Source of the DNA: Bacteroides faecalis
GTDB lineage: Bacteria > Bacteroidota > Bacteroidia > Bacteroidales > Bacteroidaceae
Direction of reading: 5' to 3'
NCBI RefSeq assembly: GCF_003865075.1
Contig: NZ_BHWB01000024.1
Location: forward strand, 1 to 62,467
Length of the DNA stretch: 62,467 bases
Each line of letters begins with the position of its first letter. Within the stretch, counting starts at the first letter, position 1. Below the pieces are notes generated by a model, which saw nothing but the letters and a program-made list of their open reading frames with translations, was not told where the DNA came from and did not search any database. Positions 7,248-14,234 of the stretch are shown one piece after another. The position numbers and the translations under genes are program-made.

Positions 7248-9452
7248 ATGCAAAAGAGAATTAGGAAGAATTACCTTATTTATGCTACAATGCTGCTCTT
7301 ATTCGGGGGGCTTATTTATATTGCAATTGAAGAGGGAGATCGATTTTTACATCATGAGGGAAATTTTACGGTAGTACAAGGCGAGCCTTTTGCTATGTTC
7401 TGTCAGTTTATGTCAGATAATCTACACCATCCATTGACAACTTTGCTTATTCAGATTATTGCTGTATTGCTAATGGTACGTCTATTTGGTTATCTTTTTA
7501 ATTATATAGGGCAACCGGGAGTTATAGGTGAAATTGTTGCTGGTATTGTATTAGGTCCTTCTGTATTGGGGGCTTTGTTTCCTGATGCTTTTCAATTTCT
7601 TTTTCCACCCGATTCATTGACTAATCTGGAATTGTTGAGTCAGGTAGGCTTGATTCTTTTTATGTTTGTAATTGGTATGGAACTTGATTTTAGTGTATTG
7701 AAGAATAAAATCAATGAAACATTAGTCATTAGTCATGCAGGTATTCTGGTTCCATTCTTTTTGGGCATTTTGTCTTCTTATTGGATATACGAGGAATATG
7801 CGTCATCTCAAACTCCTTTTCTTCCTTTTGCCCTTTTTATAGGCATATCGATGAGTATTACTGCCTTTCCTGTTTTGGCACGTATCATTCAGGAGCGGAA
7901 TATGACAAAAACTCCTTTGGGTACATTGGCTATTGCTTCGGCTGCTAATGATGATGTGACAGCTTGGTGTTTGCTGGCAGTTGTGATAGCTATTTCAAAA
8001 GCGGGAAGTTTTGCCAGTGCTCTCTATTCTGTAGGATTGGCTGTGGTGTATATTGCAATTATGTTTCTGGTGGTTCGTCCCTTTCTGAAAAAGGTAGGAG
8101 AGGTTTATGCAAATCAGGAAGCTATCAATAAGACTTTTGTTGCTTTTATTCTTTTAATTCTGATTATTTCATCTTGTATTACTGAGGTAATAGGTATTCA
8201 TGCATTGTTTGGTGCTTTTATGGCGGGAGTGGTGATGCCTTCTAATATTGGTTTCCGTAAGGTAATGATGGAAAAGGTAGAGGATATTTCATTGGTATTC
8301 TTCTTGCCTTTGTTTTTTGCTTTCACCGGGCTTCGTACGGAAATTGGTTTGATAAATAGTCTGGAACTATGGTTAGTGTGTTTATTGTTAGTGACGGTAG
8401 CTGTAGCCGGAAAGTTAGGTGGATGTGCTGTAGCAGCTCGTTTGGTCGGAGAGTCTTGGAAGGATAGTTTGACAGTAGGAACTTTGATGAATACTCGTGG
8501 ATTAATGGAGTTGGTTGCATTAAATATTGGTTATGAAATGGGAGTTCTTCCTCCGTCCATTTTTGTAATTTTAGTTATTATGGCGTTGGTCACTACTTTT
8601 ATGACTACTCCGTTGCTACATTTAGTCGAACGTTTCTTTGTACATCGGGAAGAAAGGTTATCTTTGAAGCGTAAATTGATTTTATGTTTTGGAAGACCGG
8701 AGTCGGGAAGAAATCTTTTATCTATTTACTATCTGTTGTTTGGTCAGAAATTGAAAAAAGAACATTTAATTACTGCTCACTACACAGTTGGTACGGACTT
8801 GAATCCATTGAATGCTGAGTACTATGCTCAGGAAAGTTTTGCTTTGGTGAATCAGCGGGCAAAAGAGTTGGATATTCAGGTGGATAACCGTTATCGGGTG
8901 ACTGATAAACTGGTACAGGAGATGATTCATTTTGTACGTAAAGAACGGCCGGATATGTTATTGTTAGGAGCGGGTAGTCATTATCGTCCGGATACGTCAG
9001 GAACAACTCCCGGGGCTATTTTGTGGCTGTCTTTGTTTCGGGATAAGATTGATGAGGTGTTGGAGCAGGTGAAGTGTCCGGTAGCAGTATTTGTGAACCG
9101 TCATTATCGGGAAGGAGCAATGATCAGTTTGGTACTTGGAGGTATGATTGATACATTTCTGCTCTTCTATTTGGAGGGAATTCTTGCAGCTGGTCATTCT
9201 GTCCGTCTTTTTCTTTTTGATACGGATGATGATGAGTTTCGGTTGAAAATAAGAGAATTAATGGAGAAATATCCGGGATTGATTTCTCCGGTTGGTTTTA
9301 CAAAAGCTGATGATTTGATAACAGAGGATAAAGATGGTTTGCTCATTATGAGCCATCTTTCATATACAAAATTGGCGGAGGAAGAGGAAGTGTTATCTAA
9401 GCTATCTTCTTTGTTAGTGATTCGCCGAAATAAAAGTAATGGAAATAAATGA
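7248..9452 (+). CDS. CPA2-family cation/proton antiporter with C-terminal USP-like domain
   Basis: 734 residues. After an N-terminal membrane segment (about 11-27), residues 60-460 form a Na+/H+ exchanger fold with about a dozen helices. They include GQPGVIGEIVAGIVLGPS and the ion-binding motif Asn234-Asp235-Asp236 in ASAANDDVTAW. The Asn-Asp form is typical of electrogenic exchangers. Residues from about 480 are soluble and resemble paired universal-stress-protein-like domains (LGAGSHYRPD; KCPVAVFVNRHY), probably regulatory. It should exchange Na+ or K+ for H+ at the inner membrane. The stop overlaps the next gene's ATG by four bases. Confidence 0.87.
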   Translation: MQKRIRKNYLIYATMLLLFGGLIYIAIEEGDRFLHHEGNFTVVQGEPFAMFCQFMSDNLHHPLTTLLIQIIAVLLMVRLFGYLFNYIGQPGVIGEIVAGIVLGPSVLGALFPDAFQFLFPPDSLTNLELLSQVGLILFMFVIGMELDFSVLKNKINETLVISHAGILVPFFLGILSSYWIYEEYASSQTPFLPFALFIGISMSITAFPVLARIIQERNMTKTPLGTLAIASAANDDVTAWCLLAVVIAISKAGSFASALYSVGLAVVYIAIMFLVVRPFLKKVGEVYANQEAINKTFVAFILLILIISSCITEVIGIHALFGAFMAGVVMPSNIGFRKVMMEKVEDISLVFFLPLFFAFTGLRTEIGLINSLELWLVCLLLVTVAVAGKLGGCAVAARLVGESWKDSLTVGTLMNTRGLMELVALNIGYEMGVLPPSIFVILVIMALVTTFMTTPLLHLVERFFVHREERLSLKRKLILCFGRPESGRNLLSIYYLLFGQKLKKEHLITAHYTVGTDLNPLNAEYYAQESFALVNQRAKELDIQVDNRYRVTDKLVQEMIHFVRKERPDMLLLGAGSHYRPDTSGTTPGAILWLSLFRDKIDEVLEQVKCPVAVFVNRHYREGAMISLVLGGMIDTFLLFYLEGILAAGHSVRLFLFDTDDDEFRLKIRELMEKYPGLISPVGFTKADDLITEDKDGLLIMSHLSYTKLAEEEEVLSKLSSLLVIRRNKSNGNK

Positions 9453-10309
9453 AGAATTTAGAAATAGATAGATTTACAGGATTGGTGTTGGAAGGTGGTG
9501 GTATGCGTGGAGTGTTTACCTGTGGTGTACTTGATTATTTGATGGATCGTGACATTCGCTTTCCTTATACGATAGGAGTTTCTGCAGGGGCGTGTAACGG
9601 ATTATCATATGCTTCGCGTCAGCGAGGGCGTGCTAGATACAGCAACATAGATTTATTGGAAAAGTATAATTATATCGGTTTGAAGTATTTACTCAAGAAG
9701 CGTAATATCCTTGATTTCGACTTACTGTTTAATGAATTTCCAGAACATATTCTTCCTTATGATTATAAAACCTATTTTTCTTCATCTGAACGTTACGTGA
9801 TGGTGACAACAAACTGTCTGACGGGGGAAGCTAATTATTTCGAAGAAAAAAGAGATAAGAATAGAGTCATTGACATTGTTCGTGCATCAAGTAGTTTACC
9901 TTTTGTTTGCCCTATTGCCTATGTAGATGATGTTCCTATGCTTGATGGAGGAATTGTAGATTCTATTCCTTTACAACGTGCTATAGCAGATGGATATGTC
10001 AAAAATGTAGTTGTATTGACTCGTAATCGTGGCTACCGGAAAGATTCTAAAGATATTCGTATACCTTCTTTCGTATATCGGAAATATCCGAAATTACGTG
10101 AGGCACTTAGTCGTCGTTGTGCTGTATATAATGAGCAATTGGATATGGTTGAACGTATGGAGGATGAAGGCAAGATCATTGTGATTCGTCCATTGAAACC
10201 AGTGATGGTGGACCGCATTGAACGGGATATTCAGAAATTGACGGATTTTTATGAAGAAGGATATGAGTGTGCAAAGAGCTTATTTGAATCGAAGAATACA
10301 TTCATTTGA
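9449..10309 (+). CDS. Patatin-like phospholipase
   Basis: 286 residues with the patatin signature: glycine-rich oxyanion motif LEGGGMRGVF, nucleophile Ser45 in GVSAGA, and catalytic Asp166 in LDGGIVDSIP. There is no signal peptide, so it is probably cytoplasmic or membrane-associated. It resembles the YjjU/RssA-like bacterial group, which acts as lipid acyl hydrolases. The ATGA overlap with the antiporter makes the two a coupled operon, hinting at a membrane-lipid or membrane-stress role. That link is inference. Confidence 0.9.
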   Translation: MKNLEIDRFTGLVLEGGGMRGVFTCGVLDYLMDRDIRFPYTIGVSAGACNGLSYASRQRGRARYSNIDLLEKYNYIGLKYLLKKRNILDFDLLFNEFPEHILPYDYKTYFSSSERYVMVTTNCLTGEANYFEEKRDKNRVIDIVRASSSLPFVCPIAYVDDVPMLDGGIVDSIPLQRAIADGYVKNVVVLTRNRGYRKDSKDIRIPSFVYRKYPKLREALSRRCAVYNEQLDMVERMEDEGKIIVIRPLKPVMVDRIERDIQKLTDFYEEGYECAKSLFESKNTFI

Positions 10310-10485
10310 AGAAAGAATGTTTGAATATTTGTCCCCGTCTATTAGAACTGATCAAATCAATGAGTAATTGTTTTTTATGTATCAGGAATAATATACCTTG
10401 CAACAATACTTATAGTAATGGGTAATGGTATTGCTTATTTTTGCAGGAGCTACTAGGTTTGGGGTTTGTAGAAATAGATTAGTTA

Positions 10486-10525
10486 GTAAAAGGACTGTTT
10501 AGGAGATTCTTAACAGTCCTTTTAC
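10486..10525. terminator. Bidirectional hairpin terminator
   Basis: gtaaaaggactgtt (10486-10499) and aacagtccttttac (10512-10525) are perfectly complementary with a 12-base loop, flanked by T-rich sequence. It lies between convergent genes ending at 10309 and 10544 and can serve both. Confidence 0.75.
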
Positions 10526-10543
10526 ATTTTAATTAAAGTTCAG

Positions 10544-11416
10544 TTATTCATTGATTTCTATTGTATATCCTCCTTTGAAGGTCTCACCTGCTTGTAAATG
10601 CTGCATCCAGTCTTTGTCTTTATATTCTCCGGTATAGTGAGCCCGGTCACATCTTCCGTACCAAGGTTCGATACATACAAACGGAGCATTCTTACCAGGA
10701 GGTGACCATAATCCTACTACTGGTGCTGTAAAGCGAAGGCTGAGATATGCCTTTTTCTCCTTATTATATAAGGTAACGTTTTTTACCTGACTATTTTCTA
10801 TTATCAATGCATCATTATCGAAAGTATGAGTATCTAATGGTAATAATCCATCAGTTAATACTAGTGGATATTCAGTAGAAGGGTCGGCGCATCCTTTTTC
10901 GGAAATTAGGATGTATTTCAGATGGTCCTTTTTATTAAAGCCGAAATATCCTCGTTCTTGAGTCGCTTCTTCAAAGTCAGGCCAATAAAAAGCCGGATGA
11001 GCGCCGATCTGAAAAAACATTTCTTTTTCTCCTGTATTTTTGACTTCCCAAATTACTTCGATTTGTTTTTTATGAATACGATAACCTATTTCCAAACAGA
11101 AAGGATAAGGATATTTTGCCAGAGTTTCTTGATTGCTGATGAGACGGTAACGAAGTTCATCTGTTTTTTCGGAGATAAGTGTAAATTCCATATCACGAGC
11201 AAATCCATGTTGGGTTAGACTATAAACAGCTTTTCCAACGCGGTATTCATTTTCCCAAACACTCCCTACAATGGGGAAAAGTACTGGAGAATGACGTTTC
11301 CAGAATGTGGGGTCTGCTTGCCATAAATATTCTTTTCCATTGGCAAAGATACTGCAAAGTTCAGCTCCATGGGGAGATACCTGAATACTGATTTGAGAGT
11401 TACGTATTGTGTTCAT
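10544..11416 (-). CDS. Aldose 1-epimerase family protein (LacX-like)
   Basis: 290 residues in the galactose-mutarotase fold: HGFARDMEF, the GAHPAFYWP histidine motif and a late CIEPWYGRCD segment. LacX-type members are cytoplasmic, lack a signal peptide as here, and act on the anomeric carbon of free or phosphorylated sugars; the exact substrate is unknown. It is divergent from the fructose importer gene across a 420-bp control region, which suggests a sugar-metabolism context, though the orientations differ. Confidence 0.85.
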   Translation of the reverse strand: MNTIRNSQISIQVSPHGAELCSIFANGKEYLWQADPTFWKRHSPVLFPIVGSVWENEYRVGKAVYSLTQHGFARDMEFTLISEKTDELRYRLISNQETLAKYPYPFCLEIGYRIHKKQIEVIWEVKNTGEKEMFFQIGAHPAFYWPDFEEATQERGYFGFNKKDHLKYILISEKGCADPSTEYPLVLTDGLLPLDTHTFDNDALIIENSQVKNVTLYNKEKKAYLSLRFTAPVVGLWSPPGKNAPFVCIEPWYGRCDRAHYTGEYKDKDWMQHLQAGETFKGGYTIEINE

Positions 11417-11452
11417 TGAAATTCAAAATTATTTTCTTCTGATTTGAATGTA

Positions 11453-11460
11453 CAAAGATA
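11453..11460 (-). promoter_or_regulatory. -7 box of the aldose-epimerase-like gene
   Basis: The minus strand reads TATCTTTG, a full TAnnTTTG match, 36 bases before the ATG at 11416. No strong -33 element is visible. Confidence 0.45.
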
Positions 11461-11654
11461 CTATTTTCGAAAGTATATATAAATCTTAGTTGATAAAAAA
11501 CGTGATATAATTATCTCTTTGGGTATGGTGAAATAAACGTGATATTTACTACAATAAATTTTTCAAAATGAATATGCCGTAAATTCTTTCGAGGTGAGGA
11601 GAATAACCATTTGGATTTGTAGAAAACATCATTAAGTATCAAATATAACAGAGA

Positions 11655-11700
11655 ATGAAACAAATGTTTCATTTAACAAAGCTAGTTTACGCTAACTTTG
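11655..11700 (+). promoter_or_regulatory. Fructose-operon promoter with 18-bp operator-like dyad
   Basis: atgaaacaaatgtttcat (11655-11672) is a perfect inverted repeat: 8-bp arms and a 2-base centre. A full -7 box, TAACTTTG, lies at 11693-11700, and the dyad occupies the place where the -33 TTTG should be. That is the arrangement of an activator-dependent promoter. The transcript would start near 11707 and lead into the MFS-fructokinase operon. The likely regulator is the HTCS encoded at 14235-16979, but that is inference. Nothing else stands out in the 421-bp gap 11417-11837. Confidence 0.55.
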
Positions 11701-11837
11701 CCGAAAGAAATGGGTTAATTAAAATTCTTTTTAATGCTATATCTTATTAGCATTAATCTATAGAGATAAGGGAAAAAGCCCAGTGAGAAAATATATAGAG
11801 TATATGGAAAATATTAATAAACTAATAAGATAAAACA

Positions 11838-13004
11838 ATGGAAAATACAAAAAACTCTTCTCTTTCAAAGCTTATTCCTGTGATGTTTTGCTTCTTTGCT
11901 ATGGGCTTCGTCGATTTGGTAGGAATTGCTTCTAATTATGTAAAACAGGATTTGGGATTATCCGATGCTCAGGCCAATATCTTCCCTTCATTAGTATTCT
12001 TTTGGTTCCTGATTTTTTCAGTACCTACAGGTATGTTGATGAGCCGTATCGGACAGAGAAAAACAGTTTTGTTAAGTCTGGTGATAACTTTTATCTCTTT
12101 ACTTTTGCCGATCTTTGGTGATGGTTATATGTTAATGCTGATTTCGTTTTCTTTGTTAGGTATTGGAAATGCTTTGATGCAGACTTCTTTGAATCCGCTT
12201 CTTTCTAATATAGTACGAGGTGACCGTTTAGCTAGCAGTCTAACTTTTGGTCAGTTTGTAAAAGCGATAGCTTCTTTCTTGGCACCATTCATTGCTATGT
12301 GGGGAGCAACTCAGGTGATTCCGTCTTTGGGTTTAGGTTGGCGTGTACTATTTCCTATTTATATGATTATAGCAGTTATTGCTATTCTGTTGCTTAATGC
12401 TACACAGATTGAAGAAGAAAAAGAAGAGGGTAAGCCTTCTACTTTCGGACAGTGTCTGGCATTGTTGGGTAAACCGTTTATCTTGCTCTGTTTCTTAGGA
12501 ATCATGTGCCATGTTGGTATAGATGTAGGGGCAAACACTACTGCTCCTAAAATTCTGATGGAACGTCTCGGAATGAGTTTATATGATGCTACTTCTGCAA
12601 CAAGCTTTTATTTTATTTCCCGTACGTTCGGTTGTTTGTTGGGTACATTAATATTACGTATGATGTCTCCGAAATCTTTCTTTGGTTTCAGTGTTATTAT
12701 GATGTTAGTTGCAATGGTAGGGTTATTGATATTCCACGATAAGACAATGATTTATGCTTGTATTGCTTTGATTGGTTTTGGCAACTCAAATGTATTTTCT
12801 GTTATTTTCTCTCAGGCACTACTTTATTTGCCGGGTAAAAAAAATGAAGTTTCCGGTTTGATGATCATGGGACTTTTCGGAGGAACTGTTTTTCCGTTGG
12901 CAATGGGAGTTGCATCTGATGCAATAGGGCAGAATGGTGCAGTTGCAGTAATGACTATTGGGGTACTTTATTTGCTGTTTTTTACATTTCGTATTAGAAA
13001 ATAA
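11838..13004 (+). CDS. MFS sugar importer, FucP/GlcP-like (probable fructose)
   Basis: 388 residues with 12 predicted membrane helices and the MFS loop motif MSRIGQRK after the second helix. The fold and length fit the sugar:proton symporter family (FHS/FucP type). It is followed after 34 bases by fructokinase and then by a fructose-type HTCS. The combination of inner-membrane importer, fructokinase and HTCS is the core of fructan use in Bacteroides thetaiotaomicron (BT1758, BT1757, BT1754). Fructose is therefore the most likely substrate, inferred from context. Confidence 0.85.
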   Translation: MENTKNSSLSKLIPVMFCFFAMGFVDLVGIASNYVKQDLGLSDAQANIFPSLVFFWFLIFSVPTGMLMSRIGQRKTVLLSLVITFISLLLPIFGDGYMLMLISFSLLGIGNALMQTSLNPLLSNIVRGDRLASSLTFGQFVKAIASFLAPFIAMWGATQVIPSLGLGWRVLFPIYMIIAVIAILLLNATQIEEEKEEGKPSTFGQCLALLGKPFILLCFLGIMCHVGIDVGANTTAPKILMERLGMSLYDATSATSFYFISRTFGCLLGTLILRMMSPKSFFGFSVIMMLVAMVGLLIFHDKTMIYACIALIGFGNSNVFSVIFSQALLYLPGKKNEVSGLMIMGLFGGTVFPLAMGVASDAIGQNGAVAVMTIGVLYLLFFTFRIRK

Positions 13005-13038
13005 TATTATATTTGACGAAAAATAAAATCTGTTGATT

Positions 13039-13926
13039 ATGAATAATATAATAGTAGGTATGGGCGAGGCCCTGTGGGATGTATTACCCGAAGGAAAGAA
13101 AATAGGTGGTGCTCCGGCAAATTTTGCATACCATGTTTCACAGTTTGGATTTGATAGTCGTGTAGTAAGTGCAGTCGGGAAAGATGAATTGGGGGATGAG
13201 ATTTTAAAAGTATTCAAAGAAAAGAATCTGCAACATCAGATTGAATCTGTGGATTATCCTACCGGTACGGTACAGGTAACACTTGACGGTGAGGGAGTAC
13301 CTTGTTATGAGATTAAAGAAGGAGTTGCATGGGACAATATACCTTTTACGGATGAGCTAAAGCGTTTGGCGTTGAATACACGTGCTGTTTGTTTTGGTTC
13401 TTTAGCACAACGTAATGAGGTTAGTCGTGCTACTATCAATCGTTTTCTCGATACAATGTCGGACATGGAAGGACAATTGAAGATATTTGATATTAATCTT
13501 CGGCAGAATTTTTATACGAAGGAAGTGTTGAGCGAGTCATTTCAACGTTGTAATATTCTGAAAATTAATGATGAAGAATTGGTGACTATCAGCCGAATGT
13601 TTGGTTATCCCGGTATTGACCTGCAGGATAAATGTTGGATTCTTTTGGCTAAGTATAATCTAAAAATGTTGATATTAACGTGTGGTACGAACGGAAGTTA
13701 TGTTTTCACTCCCGGAGTTGTTTCTTTTCAAGAGACTCCCAAAGTGCCTGTTGCAGATACTGTTGGTGCAGGAGATTCGTTTACTGCTACTTTTTGTGCT
13801 TCTATTTTAAAAGGTGAATCCGTGCCCGAAGCTCATAGGTTAGCTGTAGAAGTTTCTGCTTATGTTTGTACTCAGAGTGGCGCTATGCCGGAACTTCCTT
13901 CTGTTTTAAAAGATAAGTTACTGTAG
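13039..13926 (+). CDS. Fructokinase, PfkB/ribokinase family
   Basis: 295 residues from ATG 13039; a TTG two codons earlier is less likely. The N-terminal GGAPANFAYH motif and the C-terminal signature DTVGAGDSF, with catalytic base Asp246, define PfkB sugar kinases. It would phosphorylate cytoplasmic fructose with ATP, feeding glycolysis. It is cotranscribed with the importer upstream and followed by a hairpin terminator. Confidence 0.9.
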   Translation: MNNIIVGMGEALWDVLPEGKKIGGAPANFAYHVSQFGFDSRVVSAVGKDELGDEILKVFKEKNLQHQIESVDYPTGTVQVTLDGEGVPCYEIKEGVAWDNIPFTDELKRLALNTRAVCFGSLAQRNEVSRATINRFLDTMSDMEGQLKIFDINLRQNFYTKEVLSESFQRCNILKINDEELVTISRMFGYPGIDLQDKCWILLAKYNLKMLILTCGTNGSYVFTPGVVSFQETPKVPVADTVGAGDSFTATFCASILKGESVPEAHRLAVEVSAYVCTQSGAMPELPSVLKDKLL

Positions 13927-13967
13927 TATCTCTACTACAAGACTGATATTTTTAGATTTAAAGATGG

Positions 13968-14006
13968 AAACCTTTCAAAGTAAACCTATTGCTTTGAGAG
14001 GTTTTT
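13968..14006 (+). terminator. Rho-independent terminator after fructokinase
   Basis: aaacctttcaaag (13968-13980) pairs with ctttgagaggttt (13992-14004) with one G-T wobble across an 11-base loop, then runs into T residues. It separates the importer-kinase operon from the HTCS gene, which has its own promoter. Confidence 0.7.
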
Positions 14007-14132
14007 ATTGTTTGAATATATAAGGTTGTAACGATGATTTTTTTATAAGATAAAACTAATAATTTGACTTCATAGCTATAACATTATCCATTATCTTATG
14101 TTTTAGATCAATAAGATATTTGTTTCTTCTTA

Positions 14133-14163
14133 TTTGACTTTTAAGAGAAAACTGCTATCTTTA
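14133..14163 (+). promoter_or_regulatory. Promoter of the fructose HTCS gene
   Basis: TTTG at 14133-14136, a 19-bp spacer, then TATCTTTA at 14156-14163 (7 of 8 to TAnnTTTG). A 10-bp palindrome, atatcgatat, follows at 14169-14178 near the expected transcript start and could be a control site. Confidence 0.5.
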
Positions 14164-14234
14164 TCCCGATATCGATATATGAAGATTAGGATTGTATGGT
14201 AGAAGAGAAAAAAGGTAGAGAAAAACACGATATT

